Source: Strigamia acuminata
Taxonomy: Eukaryota > Arthropoda > Chilopoda > Geophilomorpha > Linotaeniidae
DNA: 64,000 nucleotides
Direction: 5' to 3'
Assembly (NCBI GenBank): GCA_949358305.1
Contig: OX442314.1
Location: 51,800,662-51,864,661, forward strand
How positions within the stretch are numbered: the stretch's first letter is position 1; each line of letters opens with the position of its first letter. The position numbers and the translations under genes are program-made. The notes beneath the pieces are model-generated. The model ran no database searches and was not told where the DNA came from. It saw nothing but the letters and a program-made list of their open reading frames with translations. Below are positions 42,263 through 53,657 of the stretch, in pieces.

Positions 42263-43262
42263 ATCGAATAATGTACGGAGTCTCTTCGGTGCCATTCTCA
42301 TTTTGACCGTTAAGGACAGACAGACTGCTCCTCGACCAGGACCGACTAATGCGACAACTAGACCCGTCGCTCGTCGCGCGAGCCCGCCTCATTTTTTTCG
42401 CTCGTTTATTCACGCTTAGTTTTAAGAAAAATTTTCAAATTTTACAAATGTACACGAATAAAAAGACCGTTTACTTTTCGCTCCAATTGTTTATTCTTTA
42501 TACGCCTTTACAACTCACTCTTACGAGAAGATAAATAGAAAACGAGAAAATATAATCGATCGACCACGCCGTCGGCGCCTAACCCGAACCCGTAGTCCCC
42601 GCTTCGTTCTTCTCCTCCCCCGTCCACGGGACGGGCCGAACACCGAACACCGAGCGCCGAGCGCTGCGCGGGCACCTGGTGGCGCAACCGGGCAACATGA
42701 CGCGGCACGATTCAAAACGCCGATCATTTATTCGTTTCATTTTATTTTGTTTCGTTTCGTTTCATTTTATTGTTTCACTTTGTTTTATTTTGTTTCATTT
42801 TTTCTTTTTAATTCGCATCGCCGAGCGTCGCGTCGCAGCGCCGTGACATCGAGGTGAACAGCGGATCAAGCTTTTCCCCGCCATTGTTGTGCCCTTCTCC
42901 TTCTTCGCGACGCACACGCGTACATATATCGGTTCGTTGGACTCCGTAGAGTGGGAAAAACAAACAAACAAACAAACAAAAAAAAAACGAACAAACGAGT
43001 AAGTAAGGCTATCCAATCGCATTATTTCTTAAAAAAAAAAAACAAACAAACGAGAGAAGAAACGGAGCGGGCGAATAAAAACGGCGTGCCATGCGGGACA
43101 GCGTGCGTGAGCACGGAGGAGGGGGGAAACCCCGTCGATATCAAGCGACTAGATTCAACGTTGGTTTTGTGGTTACTACTCGCGGCGCTATTATTTGTCC
43201 GTCCGTTCGTCCGTTAATCGGTCTAACGAATTAACCAATTAATTGATTAAACGACCAATTCG
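42263..43262. other. No supported gene
   Basis: A + frame (about 42,330-42,534) and minus frames over 42,508-42,727 and 42,795-42,960 are open, the last ending in basic residues (RRSAMRIKKKK). None has convincing splice sites or a recognisable product. (TTTTG)n and (CAAA)n tracts at 42,735-42,810 and 42,958-42,990. Confidence 0.35.
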
Positions 43263-43264
43263 TT

Positions 43265-43728
43265 TATAACCTTATGGCGCGCATGCGGATTTTGCGGAGT
43301 GCGAAAGGGACCCCATTTTTAACATTACGGCTGCCTATATGCTGATCCCCTGTTCGCAATTTTGCGGCGGATTTTGCGGATTTTGATCAATCCGCAGAAA
43401 TTGCACTTTACAAGTTTATTTTATGATTTTGTACCATTTTGTAACTTAAAAACACAAATGAACAATGTAATCACTCTATAATGCTGTTGGTTTAATCAGC
43501 ACATTGTACTGCACAAAAACGCGCGCGCTCGCGATAGTACATCACCAAATGTACTTGCACTCACTCAAGTGGCATTTTTAGCCATTTTTCGTAGTAAAAA
43601 TGGCCGTTTTTCGTCAAAATGGTCATTTTCAGCCATTTTTCATAGTGAAAATGGCTTTCTTCGTCGTTTTTTCTATAAAAAATGGCTGTTTTTCATCAAA
43701 AATGGCCGTTTTCATCATTGAAACGTTA
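43265..43728. mobile_element. Short element of about 460 bp, orientation 1
   Basis: Begins TATAACCTTATGG and ends ...GAAACGTTATA, so its ends are short imperfect inverted repeats (TATAACCTT / TATAACGTT). Its first 80 bp, reversed, match the terminus of the repeats at 11,437, 21,397 and 34,093 (GCCGTAATGTTAAAAA ... CAAAATCCGCA). It holds internal TGGCCGTTTTTCAT repeats. Present inverted at 57,953-58,416. No coding capacity: a MITE-like candidate. Confidence 0.55.
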
Positions 43729-45386
43729 TAAAAATGTAACTTTTCAATGGCGTTTTGACGGAACCGATAAATTTTGAAATTTCACACATTGAAACCCTAA
43801 TACAGGTGAATTAGTGACGCCTAATTTGTTTTAACAAATAAAGCAAACTACATCTCGCAATTTTGCATCGTACCGCATCACCTCGCCTCATTTCCGGTCT
43901 GGAAAATTAATGAAAATTAATAAACGCCCCGGCGTTTATTTGAGGCAATACGGCAATACGGCAATTGGAACCCGAAAATAACGTGGGGCTGTGTGAAAAC
44001 CTGGATTTGAATTTCGTCAACGCGCGCGTTGACGCATGGGGAATGTGGGGGTCCCTTCCCAGTCAATTTCACCCCTAAAATATCCCGAAATTGACGATAC
44101 ATGCATTTCCAGTTAGAAAAATTGAGCTTCATGTAAATTTTGATTGTTTAGCTTTTTTTTGAAATTTCACCAATTTTCCTTATCTCCAGCTTTCCTCGCT
44201 CATTTGACACCAAAATGACCTGCATTGAGGATTTTTCCCATAATCCTTTTCGCATGTATGGAGCGCAAACAGTCGCAATAAATGAATTCAGCGGAATTCG
44301 ACCTTGAGTTTGCGACGCCATCTTGAATATGAGTAAAAGCACAGTATGGTGTCAATTATTCGAACTGATCGCGGAGCATGGGACAAAAATTGAATAAAAA
44401 CGAAGAAATATGATTAAAATTCAACAGAAATCTACACAAAATGATAAAAAATGTATAAACATTGATCAGAAATCGACAAAAATCGACTGAAACCTGACAA
44501 TAATCAATTCAGAATGACAAATAACGATTACAATTGGCAAAAATTGATCAAAAATACAGAAAAATCGATTAAAAACCAGCAAAAAACGAACAGAAATCGA
44601 TAAAATCAATTAAAAATCAACAAATAGCCATTTTGTTTGTTTTTGAACAAATTAAGAACTTTGAAAACACACGACAATTTGAAAAAATAAAAACCGGGGT
44701 CAAATACGCGCAGCTACTCGTTTGAACGCCGGGGAGGTGTGGGTGATGTGCCTCGAATAAACGCCGGGGCGTTTATTTATTACCAAGGCGGGATGTGAGG
44801 CGCGAATGAAAGCCCAAGTTGGACATTGCCTCGAATAAACGCCGGGGCATTTATTTATTTCCAAGACGGGAAGTGAGGCGAGATGATGCGGTGCGACGTA
44901 TTCAAGGGGGTATTCAAGGCAGTACGCCATGTTTTTCACTATTATTCAAGGCAGTATGCCATGTTTTCCACTATTATTCAAGGCCATGTTTTCCAGTATT
45001 TTATTTTTACCATTTTGTAAGTTTATTGCAATATGTATAAAGTTTATTGCTTTTTGTATGAAGAGTAGTATTCTTTGTGTAATGTGTCTTTATACACATC
45101 ACACACAACGGTTTTTTCTGTTTTCTTCATGTTTATGTTTCGTGTATGCACGTGAAGCCCTGGCACATCTGTCGAACACCTGTACGCATTTGGACGCGCT
45201 CAAGGCGCTACATCGCGTGCTGAAACGCGCTGACGGCGCTACATCACGCATAGTAGCATATATATCACACACATTTCGCGCCCACGACAAAGTACGAACT
45301 CATGGCGATCACCAAAGAACATTTACTTTTCCACACACGTTTTATTTTCTCACAGTCCTGTACACATTTAACTTGCGCGCGCACTT
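43729..45386 (+). repeat. Left flank unit of the 14,688-bp duplication
   Basis: Identical by eye to 58,417-60,074. It contains a 10-bp-arm palindrome AATAAACGCC/GGCGTTTATT at 43,918, again at 44,756 and (one mismatch) 44,833, and short (TCAAGGC) repeats near 44,900-44,990. A (GATTAAAA)-like decayed stretch covers 44,400-44,620. Confidence 0.85.
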
Positions 45387-45705
45387 GCTAATGCTACGGT
45401 CGACGGCGATTCGCATGCGCTATCCGCTGCATCAAACCCCAAATACCGATCAAAAATCGCAGAAAACACTAATCCCGACCCAAAAACCGCCAAAATTACC
45501 CTCAACACACGCCAACAACCTTCCACCACTTAAATTACACCGGAAAAAAACAATTTCAAACCGAAAAATCAACAAAAAAGGCCAAAAAAATATTGCAAAC
45601 AAAGAGAAAAGATCAATTATCGAGGCAAATCCCCACCACAAAACAACGCATCGCCGGTATACACTTAAGCGTACAGTGCACAACACTACTGTTTATTTTC
45701 AATGA
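44929..45705 (+). CDS. Unsupported 258-codon open frame crossing into the repeat monomer
   Basis: Longest frame of the 14.7-kb repeat: a hydrophobic N-terminal half (FFTIIQGSMPCFPLLFKAMF), then a Lys-rich end (KSQKTLIPTQKPPK ... KKGQKNIANKEKRSI). Its last 108 codons occur in every 1,676-bp monomer. The stop TGA is followed within about 7 nt by AATAAATAAA. It is repeated at 59,617-60,393. It could be a transcribed repeat gene, or chance in homogenised DNA. Confidence 0.25.
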   Translation: MFFTIIQGSMPCFPLLFKAMFSSILFLPFCKFIAICIKFIAFCMKSSILCVMCLYTHHTQRFFLFSSCLCFVYAREALAHLSNTCTHLDALKALHRVLKRADGATSRIVAYISHTFRAHDKVRTHGDHQRTFTFPHTFYFLTVLYTFNLRAHLLMLRSTAIRMRYPLHQTPNTDQKSQKTLIPTQKPPKLPSTHANNLPPLKLHRKKTISNRKINKKGQKNIANKEKRSIIEANPHHKTTHRRYTLKRTVHNTTVYFQ

Positions 45706-48700
45706 TCCAATAAATAAAATTTGAAACAAAGTTGAGTGGAATTGTACGTTTCTTGTATATTAAAGTTTTTATTTTGTTTGTTTACACTTAATTTTTTTTT
45801 TCCATCATAGAATGGCGACTCGATACTTTTGTAGCTCGAATTCACTTCGTAAACGTGGTCGGTGTTCATCACGCGTCAATGCGCTCGTGCAATAGTATAG
45901 GCGCGCATACGATTTGATGCGCGCAAAACTTGCAAAACTTGCACGGAATTTGGGCAATTTTTGACAAATTTCAGCAGATTTTTGCCTGTATTTGACAAAT
46001 TTCAGAAGATTTTTGCCTATATTTGACAAATTTCAGAAGATTTCCTCAATCCTCAAACATTTGCTGAAATTTCTCATAAAATTTCAAAAATTAATTGAAA
46101 TTTGTCTGAAATTTGTCTGGAATTTGTCAAATATTGTCAAAAATCCGTGGAAATTTGTCAAATACTGGCAAAAATCCATGTAAATTTGTCAAAAATTGCC
46201 ATAATTCGGTGCAAATTGTGTTAGATATTGGAAAAATTTATTTTAACGCTTCCAACGCGCCAGTAAATCGCGCGTGCACACGCATGGATTTTTCGTCATA
46301 GTTGGATGCGCGCAAACCTCACGTAACTTGCGCCAAAATTTGGCAATTTTTGACAAATTTCAGCAGATTTTTGCCAGTATTTGACAAATTTCCACTGATT
46401 TTTGACAATATTTGACCCAACAACTGCGCCACGTTCCAGGCGCCGGTTTAGGCATTTTAGACCCGTTTTAGACCGTTTTAGATGGCGAAAACGTTCTCTC
46501 CATCATTTTCTACCCCTGGGTGAGGTTTTCAGCGTTCATGATTGATGAAAAAGCTGTTTTCTAACTAGCTGTCCCATTGCTAGTTTTGGCGTCAGGTTTT
46601 AGCAACCTTCCGATCCGACTCTGTCGTCTGCACGACCTCCAAGACCGTTTTAGGGTTAATTTGAGTCAAATAATTCATTCTGGGGGTTGTTTTGGGTTTT
46701 TTACAAGTGTGTTTTTGTAGTTTTTATTGGTTTCAAACATTGTCAATTCTTTATACAAGTGTAACTTTCATTTCTCTGTATTTTGAGAACTTTGCATTGC
46801 AGCAAAGTTCATTTCTTGCCCCTTAATTATTGTGTAATTGTTGGTTTTCAAGCCCGTTTTTTAACAATAACTTTATTTGAAGTGCCTATTGTTTCAGGCA
46901 CGTGCCTTTTATTGTTGAGCAATTTCTTGGGCAGTTGCGCTCCTGTTGCTAGCATTGCCGCGCGTTCTCCGCGCGCGTACTCGCGTTTCGCATCACACAC
47001 ATTCGGATTCGATGGCATATCGCGGCGGCACATTGTGTGGCATAGCGCGGCACGTTGCAATTGCTAATGCTACGGTCGACGGCGATTCGCATGCGCTATC
47101 CGCTGCATCAAACCCCAAATACCGATAAAAAATCGCAGAAAACACTAATCCCGACCCAAAAACCGCCAAAATTACCCTCAACACACGCCAACAACCTTCC
47201 ACCACTTAAATTACACCGGAAAAAAACAATTTCAAACCGAAAAATCAACAAAAAAGGCCAAAAAAATATTGCAAACAAAGAGAAAAGATCAATTATCGAG
47301 GCAAATCCCCACCACAAAACAACGCATCGCCGGTATACACTTAAGCGTACAGTGCACAACACTACTGTTTATTTTCAATGATCCAATAAATAAAATTTGA
47401 AACAAAGTTGAGTGGAATTGTACGTTTCTTGTATATTAAAGTTTTTATTTTGTTTGTTTACACTTAATTTTTTTTTTCCATCATAGAATGGCGACTCGAT
47501 ACTTTTGTAGCTCGAATTCACTTCGTAAACGTGGTCGGTGTTCATCACGCGTCAATGCGCTCGTGCAATAGTATAGGCGCGCATACGATTTGATGCGCGC
47601 AAAACTTGCAAAACTTGCACGGAATTTGGGCAATTTTTGACAAATTTCAGCAGATTTTTGCCTGTATTTGACAAATTTCAGAAGATTTTTGCCTATATTT
47701 GACAAATTTCAGAAGATTTCCTCAATCCTCAAACATTTGCTGAAATTTCTCATAAAATTTCTAAAATTAATTGAAATTTGTCTGAAATTTGTCTGGAATT
47801 TGTCAAATATTGTCAAAAATCCGTGGAAATTTGTCAAATACTGGCAAAAATCCATGTAAATTTGTCAAAAATTGCCATAATTCGGTGCAAATTGTGTTAG
47901 ATATTGGAAAAATTTATTTTAACGCTTCCAACGCGCCAGTAAATCGCGCGTGCACACGCATGGATTTTTTGTCATAGTTGGATGCGCGCAAACCTCACGT
48001 AACTTGCGCCAAAATTTGGCAATTTTTGACAAATTTCAGCAGATTTTTGCCAGTATTTGACAAATTTCCACTGATTTTTGACAATATTTGACCCAACAAC
48101 TGCGCCACGTTCCAGGCGCCGGTTTAGGCATTTTAGACCCGTTTTAGACCGTTTTAGATGGCGAAAACGTTCTCTCCATCATTTTCTACCCCTGGGTGAG
48201 GTTTTCAGCGTTCATGATTGATGAAAAAGCTGTTTTCTAACTAGCTGTCCCATTGCTAGTTTTGGCGTCAGGTTTTAGCAACCTTCCGATCCGACTCTGT
48301 CGTCTGCACGACCTCCAAGACCGTTTTAGGGTTAATTTGAGTCAAATAATTCATTCTGGGGGTTGTTTTGGGTTTTTTACAAGTGTGTTTTTGTAGTTTT
48401 TATTGGTTTCAAACATTGTCAATTCTTTATACAAGTGTAACTTTCATTTCTCTGTATTTTGAGAACTTTGCATTGCAGCAAAGTTCATTTCTTGCCCCTT
48501 AATTATTGTGTAATTGTTGGTTTTCAAGCCCGTTTTTTAACAATAACTTTATTTGAAGTGCCTATTGTTTCAGGCACGTGCCTTTTATTGTTGAGCAATT
48601 TCTTGGGCAGTTGCGCTCCTGTTGCTAGCATTGCCGCGCGTTCTCCGCGCGCGTACTCGCGTTTCGCATCACACACATTCGGATTCGATGGCATATCGCG

Positions 48701-50427
48701 GCGGCACATTGTGTGGCATAGCGCGGCACGTTGCAATTGCTAATGCTACGGTCGACGGCGATTCGCATGCGCTATCCGCTGCATCAAACCCCAAATACCG
48801 ATAAAAAATCGCAGAAAACACTAATCCCGACCCAAAAACCGCCAAAATTACCCTCAACACACGCCAACAACCTTCCACCACTTAAATTACACCGGAAAAA
48901 AACAATTTCAAACCGAAAAATCAACAAAAAAGGCCAAAAAAATATTGCAAACAAAGAGAAAAGATCAATTATCGAGGCAAATCCCCACCACAAAACAACG
49001 CATCGCCGGTATACACTTAAGCGTACAGTGCACAACACTACTGTTTATTTTCAATGATCCAATAAATAAAATTTGAAACAAAGTTGAGTGGAATTGTACG
49101 TTTCTTGTATATTAAAGTTTTTATTTTGTTTGTTTACACTTAATTTTTTTTTTCCATCATAGAATGGCGACTCGATACTTTTGTAGCTCGAATTCACTTC
49201 GTAAACGTGGTCGGTGTTCATCACGCGTCAATGCGCTCGTGCAATAGTATAGGCGCGCATACGATTTGATGCGCGCAAAACTTGCAAAACTTGCACGGAA
49301 TTTGGGCAATTTTTGACAAATTTCAGCAGATTTTTGCCTGTATTTGACAAATTTCAGAAGATTTTTGCCTATATTTGACAAATTTCAGAAGATTTCCTCA
49401 ATCCTCAAACATTTGCTGAAATTTCTCATAAAATTTCTAAAATTAATTGAAATTTGTCTGAAATTTGTCTGGAATTTGTCAAATATTGTCAAAAATCCGT
49501 GGAAATTTGTCAAATACTGGCAAAAATCCATGTAAATTTGTCAAAAATTGCCATAATTCGGTGCAAATTGTGTTAGATATTGGAAAAATTTATTTTAACG
49601 CTTCCAACGCGCCAGTAAATCGCGCGTGCACACGCATGGATTTTTTGTCATAGTTGGATGCGCGCAAACCTCACGTAACTTGCGCCAAAATTTGGCAATT
49701 TTTGACAAATTTCAGCAGATTTTTGCCAGTATTTGACAAATTTCCACTGATTTTTGACAATATTTGACCCAACAACTGCGCCACGTTCCAGGCGCCGGTT
49801 TAGGCATTTTAGACCCGTTTTAGACCGTTTTAGATGGCGAAAACGTTCTCTCCATCATTTTCTACCCCTGGGTGAGGTTTTCAGCGTTCATAATTGATGA
49901 AAAAGCTGTTTTCTAACTAGCTGTCCCATTGCTAGTTTTGGCGTCAGGTTTTAGCAACCTTCCGATCCGACTCTGTCGTCTGCACGACCTCCAAGACTGT
50001 TTTAGGGTTAATTTGAGTCAAATAATTCATTCTGGGTGTTGTTTTGGGTTTTTTACAAGTGTGTTTTTGTAGTTTTTATTGGTTTCAAACATTGTCAATT
50101 CTTTATACAAGTGTAACTTTCATTTCTCTGTATTTTGAGAACTTTGCATTGCAGCAAAGTTCATTTCTTGCCCCTTAATTATTGTGTAATTGTTGGTTTT
50201 CAAGCCCGTTTTTTAACAATAACTTTATTTGAAGTGCCTATTGTTTCAGGCACGTGCTTCCACGTGCCTTTTATTGTTGAGCAATTTCTTGGGCAGTTGC
50301 GCTCCTGTTGCTAGCATTGCCGCGCGTTCTCCGCGCGCGTACTCGCGCGTTTCGCATCACACACATTCGGGTTCAATGGCCTATCGCGGCGGCACATTGT
50401 GTGGCATAGCGCGGCACGTTGCAATTA
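45387..50427 (+). repeat. 1,676-bp tandem repeat, direct array (three copies)
   Basis: The GCTAATGCTACGG start recurs at 45,387, 47,063 and 48,739. Each unit has a Lys-rich open frame, a GACAAATTT-family stretch (about 500 bp), a GGCGCCGGTTTAGG segment and ends ...GGCACGTTGCAATT. The third copy has 10 extra bp (CTTCCACGTG near 50,255) and stops exactly at the unit end. Confidence 0.95.
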
Positions 50428-50554
50428 CGTGACGTGGCACGTTGCTGTTACGTGACGCGATAGCCAGTATTTAAGCAGGGGATTCCATCATCGTTTACAC
50501 AAATGCGCATTGCAACGTGGAGGCGCATTCGAGTCCTTTTCCCAAGCGTTGAAA

Positions 50555-51215
50555 AAGGACAAAACTCGTATTCGATTCGAAAGCGAATCGAATACGATTT
50601 TTGTCCTTTTTCAACGCAAAATTGTATTCGATTCGCTTTCGAATCGAATACGAGTTTTGCCCTTCTTCAACGCGAAATCGTATTCGACTCGCTTTCGAGT
50701 CGAATGCGAATTTTTCCCTTCTTCAACGCGAAATCGTATTCGACTCGTTTTCGAGTCGAGTACGAGTTTTGCCCTTCTTCAACGCGAAATCGTATTCGAC
50801 TCGTTTTCGAGTCGAATACGAGTTTTGCCCTTCTTCAACGCGAAATCGTATTCGACTCGTTTTCGAGTCGAGTACGAGTTTTGCCCTTCTTCAACGCGAA
50901 ATCGTATTCGACTCGTTTTCGAGTCGAGTACGAGTTTTGCCCTTCTTCAACGCGAAATCGTATTCGACTCGTTTTCGAGTCGAATACGAGTTTTGCCCTT
51001 CTTCAACGCGAAATCGTATTCGACTCGTTTTCGAGTCGAGTACGAGTTTTGCCCTTCTTCAACGCGAAATCGTATTCGACTCGTTTTCGAGTCGAATACG
51101 AGTTTTGCCCTTCTTCAACGCGAAATCGTATTCGACTCGTTTTCGAGTCGAGTACGAGTTTTGCCCTTCTTCAACGCGAAATCGTATTCGACTCGTTTTC
51201 GAGTCGAATACGAGA
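50555..51215. repeat. 56-bp self-complementary tandem repeats, left arm
   Basis: About 12 units. Each holds CGTATTCGACTCG-TTTT-CGAGTCGAATACG (13-bp stem, 4-nt loop; some units have GAGTACG on one side), plus the linker AGTTTTGCCCTTCTTCAACG. Because 56 is not a multiple of 3 and stops are lacking, all three frames are open, which produces spurious ORFs. Confidence 0.95.
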
Positions 51216-51224
51216 TAGTCGATG

Positions 51225-52860
51225 ACCCGTTCCCGGACTTTGACTCGTACGACTCGTATTCGAGATGTATTCGAGATGTATTCGAGATGTATTCGAATCG
51301 TATTCGAGTCGCATTCGAGATGGTCGATGATTTCCACTCGCTCGTATACGCGTTGTATACGAGCTCGTATTTTGATCGTAATCGTAAACGAATCGTTTAC
51401 AAGTCGTATACAAGTTGTATACGACGTGTATACACCTCGTATACGAACGAAGTTTGGAAAATCCACCGGATACTTACTACGACATGAAAACACATAGTAG
51501 TCACATACGTCTTATTTGGAAATTGTGTTTTCACAAACTTCGTTCGTATACGAGGTGTATACACGTCGTATACAACTTGTATACGACTTGTAAACGATTC
51601 GTTTACGATTACGATCAAAATACGAGCTCGTATACAACGCGTATACGAGCGAGTGGAAATCATCGACCATCTCGAATACGACTCGAATTCGATTCGTATT
51701 CGATTCGAATTCGATTCGAATACGAATACGATCAAAATACGAACTCGTAACAACTCGAATACGAATCAAAGTCCGGGAAACAAAAATCGACCATCTCGTA
51801 TACGACTCGTATTCGAGATGTATTCGGGATGTATTCGAATCGTATTCGAGTCGCATTCGAGATGGTCGATGATTTCCACTCGCTCGTATACGCGTTGTAT
51901 ACGAGCTCGTATTTTGATCGTAATCGTAAACGAATCGTTTACAAGTCGTATACAAGTTGTATACGACGTGTATACACCTCGTATACGAACGAAGTTTGGA
52001 AAATCCACCGGATACTTACTACGACATGAAAACACATAGTAGTCACATACGTCTTATTTGGAAATTGTGTTTTCACAAACTTCGTTCGTATACGAGGTGT
52101 ATACACGTCGTATACAACTTGTATACGACTTGTAAACGATTCGTTTACGATTACGATCAAAATACGAGCTCGTATACAACGCGTATACGAGCGAGTGGAA
52201 ATCATCGACCATCTCGAATACGACTCGAATTCGATTCGTATTCGATTCGAATACGATTCGAATTCGATTCGAATACGAATACGATCAAAATACGAACTCG
52301 TAACAACTCGAATACGAATCAAAGTCCGGGAAACAAAAATCGACCATCTCGTATACGACTCGTATTCGAGATGTATTCGAGATGTATTCGAATCGTATTC
52401 GAGTCGCATTCGAGATGGTCGATGATTTCCACTCGCTCGTATACGCGTTGTATACGAGCTCGTATTTTGATCGTAATCGTAAACGAATCGTTTACAAGTC
52501 GTATACAAGTTGTATACGACGTGTATACACCTCGTATACGAACGAAGTTTGGAAAATCCACCGGATACTTACTACGACATGAAAACACATAGTAGTCACA
52601 TACGTCTTATTTGGAAATTGTGTTTTCACAAACTTCGTTCGTATACGAGGTGTATACACGTCGTATACAACTTGTATACGACTTGTAAACGATTCGTTTA
52701 CGATTACGATCAAAATACGAGCTCGTATACAACGCGTATACGAGCGAGTGGAAATCATCGACCATCTCGAATGCGACTCGAATACGATTCGAATACATCT
52801 CGAATACATCTCGAATACATCTCGAATACGAGTCGTACGAGTCAAAGTCCGGGAACGGGT
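51225..52860. repeat. Three central hairpin units of about 550 bp
   Basis: Segments of TCGTATACGAG / TTCGAGATG type pair around a roughly 76-nt non-palindromic loop (CCACCGGATACTTACTACG...) that begins near 51,458, 51,999 and 52,552. All three loops have the same orientation, so the centre is a tandem array of hairpins, not a simple mirror. Confidence 0.85.
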
Positions 52861-52869
52861 CATCGACTA

Positions 52870-53530
52870 TCTCGTATTCGACTCGAAAACGAGTCGAATA
52901 CGATTTCGCGTTGAAGAAGGGCAAAACTCGTACTCGACTCGAAAACGAGTCGAATACGATTTCGCGTTGAAGAAGGGCAAAACTCGTATTCGACTCGAAA
53001 ACGAGTCGAATACGATTTCGCGTTGAAGAAGGGCAAAACTCGTACTCGACTCGAAAACGAGTCGAATACGATTTCGCGTTGAAGAAGGGCAAAACTCGTA
53101 TTCGACTCGAAAACGAGTCGAATACGATTTCGCGTTGAAGAAGGGCAAAACTCGTACTCGACTCGAAAACGAGTCGAATACGATTTCGCGTTGAAGAAGG
53201 GCAAAACTCGTACTCGACTCGAAAACGAGTCGAATACGATTTCGCGTTGAAGAAGGGCAAAACTCGTATTCGACTCGAAAACGAGTCGAATACGATTTCG
53301 CGTTGAAGAAGGGCAAAACTCGTACTCGACTCGAAAACGAGTCGAATACGATTTCGCGTTGAAGAAGGGAAAAATTCGCATTCGACTCGAAAGCGAGTCG
53401 AATACGATTTCGCGTTGAAGAAGGGCAAAACTCGTATTCGATTCGAAAGCGAATCGAATACAATTTTGCGTTGAAAAAGGACAAAAATCGTATTCGATTC
53501 GCTTTCGAATCGAATACGAGTTTTGTCCTT
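52870..53530. repeat. 56-bp self-complementary tandem repeats, right arm
   Basis: Exact mirror of 50,555-51,215 as judged from identical translated frames on opposite strands. Confidence 0.95.
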
Positions 53531-53657
53531 TTTCAACGCTTGGGAAAAGGACTCGAATGCGCCTCCACGTTGCAATGCGCATTTGTGTAAACGATGATGG
53601 AATCCCCTGCTTAAATACTGGCTATCGCGTCACGTAACAGCAACGTGCCACGTCACG

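Larger units (their letters stand above)
50428..53657. repeat. 3.2-kb palindromic core (foldback-like)
   Basis: Centre 52,042/52,043: position x pairs with 104,085 minus x. Both sides begin with ACGTGACG-type repeats and a 120-bp unique segment (TTTAAGCAGGGGATTCC), then 56-bp units, then the central hairpin units. Long inverted repeats made of short tandem repeats recall foldback elements; no transposase is seen. Confidence 0.85.

Noticed and set aside
50555-51215. CRISPR-like appearance (regular 56-bp palindromic repeats)
   Set aside because: No unique spacers between repeats, no cas genes, and the DNA is eukaryotic.
50503-53582. Frames of 205-325 residues on both strands in the palindrome
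   Set aside because: The 56-bp unit lacks stops in all phases and is not a multiple of 3, so all frames stay open; mirror copies on the other strand are the same DNA.
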